DNA from: Collybiopsis luxurians FD-317 M1
Taxonomy: Eukaryota; Basidiomycota; Agaricomycetes; Agaricales; Omphalotaceae
Direction of reading: 5' to 3'
NCBI GenBank assembly: GCA_000827265.1
Contig: KN834819.1
Location: forward strand, 186,001-250,000
Length of the DNA: 64,000 nucleotides
The translations under genes and the position numbers were made by a program. Below the pieces are notes generated by a model. It was not told the origin of the DNA. It worked only from the letters and a program-made list of their open reading frames with translations, and did no database searches. Positions 22,439-33,697 of this stretch are shown here, piece after piece (the first letter of the stretch is position 1; each line of letters opens with the position of its first letter).

Positions 22439-23559
22439 TCAACCATCGACAGTTTCATTGACGCTCGCGTGGCACGAGAGCATCAGCTCGTCCAAACGAT
22501 ATCTGTTATCAAGAGCGACATGAAATTCCACGTATCCAGAAGCAAAGCTTCTATATGCATCCAGCGCTGCCTTATCTGAATCTAAAATGCGAAGAGCTTT
22601 ACTGTGTGCTTCGACTGTCTCATCAATTACAATTTGGAGGGCACAGCGTTTCTCGCATCCACGGGATTTTGCCAACAGCGAAATGTAATTGACGGTTTCT
22701 CCGTTGAGTTCTTCTTTGTAGAATGAGAGGATATCACTATCATTACGGCGAGATTGTTAGAAGGATAGGGTGACAGTTGCCCATAGAAGTGCACTCACTT
22801 GGCGTTGACAATGAATACCATTATGCTCGGGAGGGCTTGGATGAAGGCCTCAACTGGGACTTCAGGAGGGAAAGCTGCAAGACCATACAACTCCGAAACA
22901 CCAGACATGATTCGGGTGAACATGGGATAGTTATCGGCAACAGCAGAAACCTAATCAAAGATTACCGAACATAAGAACTTCGTTGGAATGAAACAACAGA
23001 TATATATACCTTCATCCCAAGTGTTTGATGGTCCAACAAAACAGCGTTAATAAGATTCAGCATCGACAAAACCATCAGGTTTGCCGTGATTCGAGGATAG
23101 ATCCGAGGTGTCTCCACACTGAGAAGATCGGCGAGGGCGTCCAAGGCACGATCTTCCTGTGGCTGACCGCGTAAAAGTCGCTCACAAAACACACCAATGG
23201 AAGTGGGATCCTTCAAAAACTTGTCGTCGCAATAGATTGCTGCTGCAGTTATAAAAGTCATCCAGACTCTAATGGAGGTATCTTCCAGATGGGCGTAGGC
23301 TGTGATGGCCATGGCAACCCCCTGTGGGATCAGCGGTTTGAGTTCCTCAGAGCCTTCAGCAATATAGCCTCTCTTTTTGGCTTCGCTGTAGCACAATTCC
23401 AGAAATGAAGGATCTATAGGCACTTTTCGATAAACAATCGAGCACCTGGAGAGAAACGACTGCATAGCCGAGGCAATTTCCTCTTTCTGGTGAGATAGAA
23501 TCAGTGTGGATGACCTACAGAACCCAGATGCCACTTACTGGGACGCTCATAGTTTGCAT
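22439..23559 (-). CDS. Trichodiene-synthase-like (TRI5 family) sesquiterpene synthase
   Basis: A class I terpene cyclase expected to act on farnesyl diphosphate. Four exons, 23539-23559, 23010-23486, 22799-22950 and 22439-22736, sum to 948 nt (315 residues) with clean borders. The Asp-rich region is AAAIYCDDKFLKD. The second metal motif NDILSFYKEE is split by intron 3 between NA(N) and D, giving the N..S...E triad. The C-terminal DNRYRL matches the TRI5 R-Y motif, preceded by SFASGYVEFHV. The start MQTMSVPKEE is chosen because the 7-codon exon 1 splices in frame; a second ATG lies 9 nt downstream. The length is slightly below ascomycete TRI5. It sits between a P450 and an unresolved same-strand frame. 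The product cannot be predicted. Confidence 0.9.
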
Positions 23560-24337
23560 TTTCTTTGGCGTGGTTCAGATTCTTAATTTGCGAAGAAGTT
23601 ATGTTCTCATCTAGTAGAAGAATACTTTCCCTTAAATACCCTTGGACGACAGTGATATTTTTGGGACTAGCGTTCTTGTCCAAGCCTTGTTCGATTCGGT
23701 TCGGACCTGCGATCAACCTGAGAAATTTGAAAGGAAGACTCAGACTCGAGAGACAGAATAAATTGACCAATTACCACAGTGAAAAATGCTCGTATAATGC
23801 TACTGCATCGAGGTCGGCTCGAACACCGGATAATCGCCTCGAGCTATCATTGAATACATTCCACATTTTTGATTCATCTTTTTTGGTAACCTGCGGCCAT
23901 AAAAATTTCATAAAAATTTCCCCGAGTCTACGGGGACCAGCAGTCGCCAGCTCTGCAGCCACAACATCCTATCTTAGTTAGTCCGACTCTTCTCTGCAGC
24001 CGCAGACATCCCCTCGAACATCGCATATTGGGCGGCAAGCTTGGAGACCCCCGGCGTGGGACATACCAAGGACTGGGTTTAAATCTTCTACGCAGTTGAC
24101 GTTCTATCGAAAACATCGATAACAGCACCAATACTACATGGAATTTTGTCGGTTATTTTGCAGTAATGAATCCGGACTGATTAAAGCCTGTCAATGGTAC
24201 GCCAGAGCCACTGGAGTTCGTCCAAATGTGAGGAATCGACTTACCACTGCAAGTATTATAACTGTAAAGCCTATTGCTATAGACAAGCTATGGTAGCGTA
24301 AATGACCCATGAGGGTCGAGGGATTGATGGATTTCAT
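23501..24337 (-). CDS. Unrecognised gene or gene remnant upstream of the terpene synthase
   Basis: An ATG at 24337 gives MKSINPSTLMGHLRYHSLSI and a hydrophobic stretch (AIGFTVIILAV) before a gtaagt donor. Downstream, the same strand has an open segment with AAELATAGPRRLGEIFMKFL, ESKMWNVFNDSSRRLSGVRA and ALYEHFSL, which splices (gtaatt..ctcag) to WLIAGPNRIEQGLDKNASPK and ITVVQGYLRESILLLDEN. Between these parts I could not find a splice path that keeps one frame (KLAAQYAMFEGMSAAAEKS near 24030 lies in another frame). The last segment runs into exon 1 of the terpene synthase without a natural end. I do not recognise the family. It could be a damaged enzyme gene of the same cluster. Confidence 0.4.
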
Positions 24338-25988
24338 TGGTGGATACCTGAATGGCCTGTCTTTCTCTTTGCCCTTACCCGCTACTTCCGGCTGTACCTA
24401 AATTTAAATAAATTGGGCGTTGTTCAGTTTCTCACCTACTACAGGGGTTAATTTGCTCGAAGTGCATGGAATACTAGACTTGGTCGAACCTACTCGTTCT
24501 GCATGATGTCATTTTGTAACATTTACCAGCGACCATCAGGAAAATCCTTAATTCTATGTTTCGCATAAATCCGAGTATATTCGGCCAACTCACAGTATAT
24601 TCTGATGATCAAAATCTTGTTACATGCGACACTACTTTGACCCACTTTGACTCACTTTGACTGAGACTTGACCGGGGAGTTATGACTACTGAAAGCTGGC
24701 CGAAAGGATGGATGTATTTTGAGTCCCTAGAGCTTTACCCGACATTTTTGGTCTATAATATCAAAAACAGTGCCTTCAATGATCTACTGACACTTTCAAG
24801 TTGCTTCAAGCGGCATCGAACCGTCTCCCACTGGAAAAGGAAGGGATGTAAGATGACGTTGCGCTTCTATTTTTTTTCTCCCTGAAGAGAACCGAGTTGG
24901 GCTTACTTAGTGGCTGCACAGCTTCTGGACATCGAGAAATATTCAGACATATTTCAACCTAGAGCTATGATAGGATTCTGGGATGTGAAATGCATGTGGA
25001 TTTACATCGGCAACCTCAATCCGAGCCAAATTAAAACCTGCCCCTGGCAGATATGTATTTATGCTGCATTTTCCCGGGGCACATTGGCCATCACAACTAT
25101 CTTGAACTGCAGAATCCGATTCGCAGGCAAGGGCTACGCCACCGAAATTTTCGAAGCCCAATCACAAGTGCGCATGCTCTTCCCAATGATCTTCTGGCTA
25201 CCTAGGCACCGCAGAAATTTCGACGTTCTAATTTAGAACTCATTGCGCGCCAACTTGGCAAGAGAGCTGAAGGAGACGCAGTCCCGTGCTATTCCGCAAT
25301 GTATCTTGCGGGAGATAATTTATATGGTGATATACTACGCAGTCGAGTCCTCGACACCGATTCGGCCAAATCCAGATGATATATACTTTCTTTCAATTGA
25401 TCTCCAACTTTCGGACACGGACCGTACGGTAGCACTTCCGTTCCACCTTCCCATTTTGGCAAAAAATTCCAAATCATCGACGCACATACGAAACATATAG
25501 TAAATGCGTCTCAGTGCCTCATAATATCAGAGAATCTATAATGCCCGTTCTACCTCGGAACTAGATGAGAGGAGCTCTCCCCGTAGTACCCTCAGTTTGG
25601 TTTAGGATGGGGCCCTGAACTACCTGCAGGTAAACACTTACTTAGCTAGTCTCCAGGATTTTCTTGAAGCGTCAGCTTCAGGAACTGAACCTGAGAAGTA
25701 TTAGTGCCATGTCGAACGAGGAAGGAATAAACCAGCACAGTTCTCATTTAGAAACGGTCAGGGCCCGAGTTTACATGCAAGCACCATGACCGACTGCGAG
25801 GCAACCAAGACATTCTAGTATGGACTCTATGTATCGTGTGATATGTACAGTAGTTGTAGTAACAGCATGATAATGTACTCTAAAAATATCATCGTCAATC
25901 TATTCCCAGACAGGGACACCGATCCAGAAAAAACGGACGTGCATGCAATCATTAAGCCGGGGCGGGCGTATAATCATCCCCTCCCGCA
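24338..25988. other. Intergenic, no supported gene
   Basis: It contains a short threefold ctttgac phrase at about 24635-24665 and minor ORFs. One minus-strand frame (24943-25161) has four clustered cysteines (CESDS..SCDGQCAPGKC) but no signal peptide, so it is not called. Confidence 0.45.
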
Positions 25989-27410
25989 TTACCCCCACCG
26001 CACCATCCCACCTCTAGCACCCTCCATCCCCCTCCTCAACAACTCCAACCTCTCCAGATTCCTCCTCCTCCTCTCCTCCACAGCCCCTCCCATCGCCTGC
26101 TCCCACCATCTCTCCTCCTTCGAAACATCCTTCCACCCTCCGCGCAAGAAAGCTTGGAGTTTTTTGATACTCCCCCCATGCAACCTCGATGCAATTTCGT
26201 TCACTTTTTGCCAATGCGGCGGTGGGTTGGCATGTGAATATTCCTTCACAGCAGACGTAGAGTTGGTTTTCGCGTCACCTTCACTGTTAGGAGGAGAAGG
26301 AGGAACGGAAAGACCATTCAGGGCAAATACAATAGCCGGAGGGATCGTTATCCTGCCCATCTTAAAACACATTTGGGATACGGTAATGGTGTGCAACGTA
26401 GCACCGTCCGGTTCCTCGTAGTCAGCGTTCGCGAGGAGCTTCGAGGTTAACTTGTCCATGTCCGTAGGTGCACCGTCAGTACTCAACGGCGTACTGGACA
26501 TAGAAACGCCGGAAGAGTTGACCGGAGCGTGGAAGAAGGACGGGTTCGATGCTGGCGTAGAGGTACCAGTGTCGGTGTCGGACACGATATCGCCTTTCTT
26601 GTCCGGGGAGGTCGAGATTGGCTTTTTGGTTTTACTTTTGCCCTTTTTCCCTCTCGAGACGAACCGGCAAACGATGTAAATCTATCCAATATTAGGATGA
26701 TTAGGTCTCTCCCCGAAGAAGACAACAGTTTACATACCCATTTCTCATCCCAAGCCTCCAACGTGATCCTGATCTCGTATTTGGCCAAGATTGGTATTTC
26801 ACGGATGAAGTGGAAATGAGTTCCAGCTAACGGAATGACACCTCGAGCAACGAGGAACTTTGGTAACAACTGGGCTGCAAGCTTGAACCTGGCACCGTCA
26901 AGAGCCTGTCAATAAAACATCAGAACAAACGGGTAAGCCCGGAGAATGAAATACCAAAAACTAACCTTGGCGTAGCTGGAATTACTCAGATGAAAATTAT
27001 AGTCACTCTCATCGATACCTTTCGGAATCGAGGAAGCAGCGTTCTCGTGAGCTCATCGCCATTACACCGAACCAACACCACTCACTGGCCCAAGATCTGA
27101 AAACCGTTTCTTGGAACGGGCTTTTTCCGATCGGGGTTAACGAATCCACCCATCTCTCAAACGCTTTCACTTTTGCAGATTTAGACATGAACATGCTCTT
27201 GAGTTTCAAAGCAAGCTGAGATAACCAGATATATATAAGCGGTCGAAAGACGCGAACTACGTGGAATTGAATTCAAAAAATGAATTATTTGCGGCGGACA
27301 TGCGACAGACGCGACTTACCATGCCAGACAAAGGGAAACGCACGGATATTCAGTACTAGTAGCAAGCCCAGAAACCATTTCGCAAGCTGACCGAGAAGAT
27401 GGGGAAACAT
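25989..27410 (-). CDS. Hotdog thioesterase-like (4HBT_2/THEM6-type) protein
   Basis: The start at 27410 gives MFPHLLGQLAKWFLGLLLVL, a membrane anchor. After an intron (gtaagt..cacgtag) it continues VRVFRPLIYIWLSQLALKLK, the conserved HVRVFRPL junction. The hotdog core follows: FRIPKGIDESDYNFHLSNSS, YAKALDGARF, then GTHFHFIREIPILAKYEIRI and the Trp-containing strand EAWDEKW. A lysine-rich, Ser/Thr-rich linker (KKGKSKTKKP..TDTGTSTPAS) leads to a C-terminal region SVSQMCFKMGRITIPPAIVF and the helical WQKVNEIASRL..LERLELLRRG. Members are thought to be acyl-thioesterase-like, with no proven substrate in fungi. The first intron border was chosen because it alone restores the family sequence. The fold is confident; the function is not. 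Confidence 0.85.
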
Positions 27411-27618
27411 CGCAGTGGAGAAGATGAACGTTCAGGAAAACCTATAATTTGATATGAGCGCCCACCGGGTTACCGGTTACGGCTATAGCCGCCCCAAAGA
27501 GAAAGTAAGCGCCCAAGAGCTCGCGAATAAATAAATAAACATTTATTATCCAGGCCTCTATTGAATCTATGTGCTCTAGCAGTAGTCGAATAGCAGGTAC
27601 AGCAGCATCAGGCATCGA

Positions 27619-29013
27619 TTAAGCATGACCAATACTCAAAACCTCCGACACACTCTTCTCGCCTTCCACAACAGCTTTCACAACCGGCAGCGCATTGGAA
27701 AAGTCCCTAAAGAGGATATGTTTTATGCCCAATTTGTCACAATACGCGGCCAAGTCGTTCTCTCCATAGTCCTTCTCCTTGACGAAGAGAACGTCAGCGT
27801 GTTTCGCGGCAGACATGTCTGGAGAGAAGGTGATTCTGGGTAAGAACGAATGGAAGCAAGAGGACATTGACGCATACCTGACACTCCATCGCCAAAGAAG
27901 AACAGTGTCGGAGGGTTCTCTAGCATGCGGTAGGGTAATATGGCTTGTGATTTATCATGACCGAAGCCACTGCGGAGGGACACATTAGCAAGTTAATCGG
28001 ACGTAAACACCAGAACACTCACCTCGTAGGATGTCTGTACTTGATACCCCAAGTCCCATCGGGCTTGAGATCGACATCGTTCGAAATGATCTCAATCTCA
28101 TTCGCAGATTCTTCTCCGACAAGGTTGGTGAGGACTGCACGGATTGTAGGGGTCATTCCACTGCGGGAAAAAAATATTATTATGGATCCGCAATTCGTCT
28201 TATAGAAGCTAGTGATTTACCTCGAAACGATAATAACAGGGATGTCGTTGGCTTTGCACCAGGCATAGAACTCTTTGAATCCAGGGTCTAATTTTATATC
28301 TAAAATTTCACCGTCAGATCAGACAGAATTTGGATACACACACAAACATTATACACACTCTTTCGTAGAATCTCTTTACATTCCTCAAATGAATATCCCT
28401 TGGCAACAACACTTGCTAGCATTTCACGGAATGCATCTCTGTCGTCAAATGTGAGAAGAAGAAAAAGGTACATCAGCAATCCGATACGAGCTGCTGACCT
28501 AAACGTCATCTTTTCTTCCAAGACCTCTATATTCAACTCCCTTCTCTTCTCTCGACCGAATCCCAGGTTATCGGTCATATCTGTTTAGTCCGCAGGTACG
28601 CACAAATTACCGTCAAATCATTCATGCCAAGGTAGGGATAGATGAACGAAGAAATCCAAGCAGAACGGGGACAACCAAATTGTAAAGAAAAACCGAATTA
28701 CCGCTGGTCAATTCACCAAGATCGTAAACACCCACAATCATTAGAATCGTACGTGGTTATTGTACCATCCCTATTTGTAGACAGAAGGAACGGTTCGGGA
28801 AAAACAAGCGTCAGCCCAAATTAAAATCGGAGACAGAAGAAGTTTGGAGTTTGCGTCCGACACCGTCGCATCCAAACCCACACCAGTGCCAGCCAGCAGA
28901 AACCATGAATTGAAAATACTCTCCGACACTAACCAATCAGAAAGTACGACAAACTTCTTATCCTTGTGGATCGGAGGGTATGGGAGAGTGCTTTTAGGTG
29001 CTGCGTCGCCCAT
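27619..29013 (-). CDS. HAD-superfamily phosphatase, similar to yeast YNL010W/Pyp1
   Basis: A cytosolic phosphatase of the HAD IB type. The start at 29013 gives MGDAAPKSTLPYPPIHKDKK and FVVLSDW, spliced (gttagt, ~28935) to DGTITTYDSND, so the catalytic motif DWDGT is split by the first intron. The protein continues YMTDNLGFGREKRRELNIEV, then IPVIIVSSGMTPTIRAVL (motif II) and KSQAILPYRM, with motif III/IV as FFFGDGVSDMSAAKHADVLF, and ends EKSVSEVLSIGHA. Order and length match the family that includes yeast YNL010W. The first ORFs visible by eye miss exon 1, so the nucleophile Asp would be overlooked. Substrate unknown. Confidence 0.9.
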
Positions 29014-29647
29014 CTGGCAAGTCGGGGAAGTCGGGGAAGTGATTTGGGCGGAAGAGAAGGTGGTGGTCGAAAGCAAAGAGGGAATCCTGGCAAGACGCAC
29101 GTTTCTAGGTGGAGCTTCGCCAAAATTTTTATCTAATCTTATCTATATTGGGAATCTTATCTATTGGACGCCGTCACGGCACTTCGGCTTTGCTCCTTGA
29201 AGCCGAGTCTCGATACGCGGCAAAGCAGCATATGCTTGGAGCTATCGATGGCCAGTGCTTGCAATTTGCATCCGACCGCGACGTGTCCGTCAACGTCAAA
29301 TGCCTCTATCTATATTACTTACCTTCAATTCTTTGTGTTCAATGAAGGAAGAGGGTTTCGGCGCATGAGGCTCATCGTTCCACTATCACAACATAGCGAC
29401 TCCAAAATCTAGAAGTCCATCGACTTGACTACATCAAAGGTATCGTTATATTATCAAGAGGTATCGGAATATTGTCAAGTACACGCCAGGAACCGTCCAC
29501 TTCATGCCTATAAATAATCGCATCTAACGTTACATCCAAAGGTATCCTAATATTAAAGAGCGTCATTGATTGCTTAGACTAAGTATTCATTATGCTAAAC
29601 TACCCGAAAAATGCTTGATTGAAAGAACGAAGCAAACAAGTACACGC
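29014..29647. other. Intergenic
   Basis: Promoter of the HAD gene and 3' flank of the 7TM gene. Two phrases with gtatcg.tat.ttatcaag repeat near 29440-29480. Nothing else seen. Confidence 0.45.
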
Positions 29648-30946
29648 TTAGAATCTGAGCTCCTCAAGTTGGGTAATAGCCGGAAGCTTACAGCCTCGAT
29701 CATAAACTGACCCGTCGTCGTCCAATCCCTGTTGACTACTCGAAGCGGCTTTGCCAGCCTCCAGATCGGTATATATGGTCGTTTTGATGTCTACTGAAAT
29801 CGGGGCGCCATTTGTAGCATGGCTATGGCGTTGGATTTGAGGAGTGGTTGGTCGTAAGGTAGGGGAGTTGTCTTGTGAGAGGCACCGGTACGCGAAGCCG
29901 ACGATTACACTAAGACTGGAAACTATCATGCTTATCGCTGCCTAAGACACTGGGAGGTCAGCAAAAAAAAGACAAAGACTCGCACACTGCGAAACATACC
30001 TCGAAAATACCAGTAAAGATTTCATTCAGACCACGATTCGCAAATATCCAATAAGCATGGACGAGCGAAACCTGTGAATGAAAGGAGAGTTAGAATAAGA
30101 CGCCTTATGCGTGTTGTACATACAATCGTAGTCAAGAAGCAAGTTGAGAAAACTAGATTCAAACGCATTCGTTGTCCTGCCGGCATCAGTGAACTCCAGA
30201 AAAGGTGTACGGGTACTATGAGGAGGCTGAGGTCGGCAATAAGATCAGCTGGATAAAATAAATTTTAGTTTCAGGATAGGAATCCGAATTTATGATATAT
30301 CGTTTACTCGTCAATTGGGCAATGGCGACTTGCTTGCCTAAGTGGCACTGGGTTGGTACCGCTGCTTTCCAGCCAGGCTCCCTCTCGCAGATCACAATTT
30401 CTTGCATGCCAAGAAAGATCCACATTAGACCAAATGCTCCCGCGACGGTATAAAGGACTTTGCGCATGCTAATTGGGGATATACGGATGATGGTGAACAG
30501 AATCGAAAGCCGTGAAGTCCAAACGATTATATAGAACCCTTCCGATGTTCTGTCCAAATTGCTGAGCTGATGGGGATGGGCGATCCAAAAACCAACCCAC
30601 ATGTAGTATCCCGCCACGAGAGTGGCCTGAGTCATCCAAGCTACACAAAAGAAGTCAGTCAGCTATCCAAGCTCGGATACTGAAATGGAATATACGCTGT
30701 GGATCAAGAATGATAAGGACACCGGTCATCAGCAAGGCAGCACCAATGACGCTCGCTGCAGCCCAAAAATCATCCCACCCGAGTTTTCTGCTTCGAATAC
30801 GTATTCCAAGGCGAGTAAAGGTTACAATAATTGCTATTGTTAGCCCCGCAATGTTGATATCTAAAGATCACGGTCAGTATCTGAAGTTGTGAATATTTCT
30901 TCGACGAGAGACGTACTATGGACATCTTGAACGGCGATAGTAACCA
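29648..30946 (-). CDS. Fungal rhodopsin-like 7TM integral membrane protein, copy A
   Basis: The start MVTIAVQDVH at 30946 lies before a short first intron. Exons then give the helix with IAIIVTFTRLGIRIRSRKLG followed by WDDFWAAAS. Next comes ATLVAGYYMWVGFWIAHPHQ, RTSEGFYIIVWTSRLSILFT, the conserved EIVICEREPGWKAAVPTQCH region and LVHAYWIFANRGLNEIFTGI. The protein ends in a cytosolic tail with SVDIKTTIYTDLEAGK. The GWDDFW and WxxRLS signatures fit the fungal rhodopsin-like (Fung_rhodopsin, SAT4-like) family; no retinal lysine is evident. A paralogue with the same exon plan lies 5 kb away (34903-36196). Role unknown; plasma-membrane location inferred. Confidence 0.85.
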
Positions 30947-32902
30947 TAGTGCTAGTGGAAAACTGTCAAAAGTCGTCAACAACATCCCGGTACTAGAGTA
31001 TACCTTCAGCCACCAACTGGTCCAGAGTAAAATTAAGATTAGAGTTGAGATTAAGCGTAGCAGCCTTGACCACCTACTCGATTCGCTTTAATACTTGGTA
31101 CGGAATTATCACCGACAAGAATAACAGCCAATTTGGCTGTTTTCGTACTTTTTGTGTCCGGTCCATAGCAACAATCCTACAGATCAAGATCAACGACACA
31201 GTCTGAGTTCAATTTTCCATTGATTATCAGGATCTAGCCTAGCGCCATCTCATTTTCGCCAGCTTTTTCGGTAAAAGATAGGAAGATGGGATTAGCATGG
31301 TTCAAGCCGCCAACACACTGCAGTACTGAATCGCAAGGGTAAGTATGACAAGAACTTTCCGAGTTTTTGGACTATCACTGGGCGGACCATGCCTTCGTAC
31401 AATCGTACTACAGTTACGTCTGTGACGTCAAATTTGACTATGTTGTAGTGAAACTATCCCGCACGCTGGTGGAAAACGCGATCGACGATATGACTGAACG
31501 GAAGTTACAGCCAACGCCGCAGAATGGAGAGAGATAGAGAACGCTACGATCCACGGGTATAATCGATAGAATTGGCCAGCCCCGTCTTCTCTCCATCGGG
31601 AGGCCTGCTCCACCAGCAAATACGATCGGTAGCGGACGCCGAGATCTGGAAATCGTCAGTACTCGAAATAGATCTTCAGCTTCAGCATTTCGGGTATCGG
31701 AAGTCGAAACGACCTAAGCTGCGGGGTTGATGAGCCTGAGGGCCTTTGAAATTACGGGCAGTTGCTGGAAGTACCAGAACAAGAGACTGCTAATGGTGCC
31801 GAACGTCGCCGTTGCGTGACTAAAACACCATCACGTGATATCATTTCGGTCGCTTTTTCTTTTTCTTTCTCAATTTGCATAAAAAATCCGAAGCTTCCAG
31901 TTATTAAAATACTCAGAGCACTGAGCGCAACTTGCTGCCGGATTCTCGGACCTCCTCTGTACGCCAAATGAATCAACTGAATCACGAGCTTTCCAAAAAT
32001 CAGTGCCATATGCAAGCTTGATCTACGCCACAGTGGAAACAGCAACCGAATGCTCAGCATATTCTCTCAAAACACGCGTTCAAACCCGTCAGCCATTTGA
32101 ACCTCGCCCAGTATACTCTAGATCTCATCAAGATCATCAGATCCTTTATTACTAGTCACTTCCACTCGACGTCCTATGTAAGTCCTTGGCTCCTCGCTGT
32201 CACGTTATTGCCACCAAGGTTTTATAGCTGGTCAAGTCTCCGGAGAGTCTTTAGAATTCATACAATCGAACTACACTACTGGGCAATTATGTGATATGTG
32301 TCCATATCATGATAGCTGATTTAATGATAACTGTCACTTGCCAAGTCGAGCGAGGTGTTCTGCCCGATATCATGCGCATTCAGCCCATGCCATCGACCTT
32401 TGACTTACGTATGGACGAAGTCCAGGTTGATGGCCTTCATTTTCCCGCAACAGGTGGCGGCATTTGATGGCTGGAGATCTACTTGACGACAGTCTATTTT
32501 CACCTGTGTCCTTCCCAGCTTTACCATGACATTCGACGTGTAGTGAAGTCTATCATACAACTGCTATTTAAGCCCAAAGAATCTATCGCAACTAGGTGCA
32601 TAGCAAATACGAGTTGAGAAGAATCCAAGAAGTAGGCAATTGCTATGGGAGGAGCAAGATTAATACTATTAACCTCTCAAAGCAACCGCTCCCGAGAGAA
32701 AGAGCAAGAAAATCGATTGATGCAATCATGAATCCGATAAATACGATAGTCCAATTTACAAAAAAGTTGTCACAAGCAATTTATCATTGGTAACATTGAT
32801 GATATCCTTCCAAGGTGCCAAACAAGGTGCGTCGCGATACAGATCAAAAAAAAAAAAAAAAGAATATCAAGTCCTTCGGATGGTGAGCCAGGATAAGCCA
32901 CA
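30947..32902. other. Intergenic between 7TM copy A and lectin-like gene
   Basis: Short ORFs such as 31752-32060 (minus) have no signature. A 16-base poly-A run lies near 32850. No supported gene. Confidence 0.45.
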
Positions 32903-33697
32903 TCAGATCATAACCCCCGTGGTTCGCTTGTTAGCCGTACGGAGAGGAATAATCTCCCACTGTCGCCTCAGTTTAGCTCTTTCGACCAAGTTCCGAGGAT
33001 GTTCAGGAGAGATTGTCAGCATACGGACCTCCCTTTTCTCATCAGGAGAGTCATCGACCTCGGCTTCTTCACCTCGGTCCTCCTCCAGGACGTCCTCCTC
33101 TGCCAAATCTACCCCTATGCTTTCCACTTGCTCTGGAGTCGCATTGTGAGTATTTGCGGCACCAAAGAAAGAAGCCAAGGGCGTTGTGAATTTCGTAGTG
33201 ATAAATTCAGAAGCATCATCAATAAAGGTCTTCGGTTTGCGCAAAGGGACACTAGTCAAGATGTATACATTGTTCTTCCAGTCGGAAGATGCTGATACAT
33301 TGGGAGGGGGGTAACTAGGGTCACACTCAAAGTTGACACTGATTTCCCCTGTCGCAGGTGAATAGCTAAACTTGGGCAGAGGATGGGCATAGTGATTGGG
33401 GAATGGCAGGGAAATGGGTCGCCTGTGTCGCAGAACTAATCCGAATGAATCGATATCCACGGCATGGCCCGCAGACCGAGAGCAAAGCGCGCCTGAAGTA
33501 TCGATAAAGAAAACTTGATTGTTTGCTTCTGGATTCCTGCGCGACTCCACAAGCGATTTTTCTTTCTCCGGCCAAAGAATAATTTCAGTACCGTCCTCTA
33601 TCTGATCTCCCCCTACATCAAGAACTCGTCCCGTTGCGACCGACTTGATGACGAAATAGCCGGGAGGAAATCCATTAGATTGCGAGATGGCAGTCAT
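32903..33697 (-). CDS. Ricin-B/beta-trefoil lectin-like protein, single exon
   Basis: An intronless frame of 264 codons from MTAISQSNGFPPGYFVIKSV. The first half has beta-trefoil wording: GYFVIKSVATGRVLDVGGDQ, EDGTEIILWPEKEK, NNQVFFIDTSGALCSRSAGH, AVDIDSFGLVLRHRRP. The second half is acidic (VDLAEEDVLEEDRGEEAEVD) and ends in a basic tail with RQWEIIPLRTANKR. No signal peptide is present, as is usual for cytosolic mushroom lectins. A 14-residue upstream extension (ATG at 33739) is possible, but it overlaps a gtgagt. Carbohydrate binding is inferred from the fold only. It lies between the two 7TM paralogues, on the same strand. Confidence 0.8.
   Translation of the reverse strand: MTAISQSNGFPPGYFVIKSVATGRVLDVGGDQIEDGTEIILWPEKEKSLVESRRNPEANNQVFFIDTSGALCSRSAGHAVDIDSFGLVLRHRRPISLPFPNHYAHPLPKFSYSPATGEISVNFECDPSYPPPNVSASSDWKNNVYILTSVPLRKPKTFIDDASEFITTKFTTPLASFFGAANTHNATPEQVESIGVDLAEEDVLEEDRGEEAEVDDSPDEKREVRMLTISPEHPRNLVERAKLRRQWEIIPLRTANKRTTGVMI

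Noticed and set aside
24943..25161. Cys-containing minus-strand ORF as a small secreted protein
   Set aside because: No signal peptide, no start context and no relation to the knottin-like family; only four clustered cysteines.
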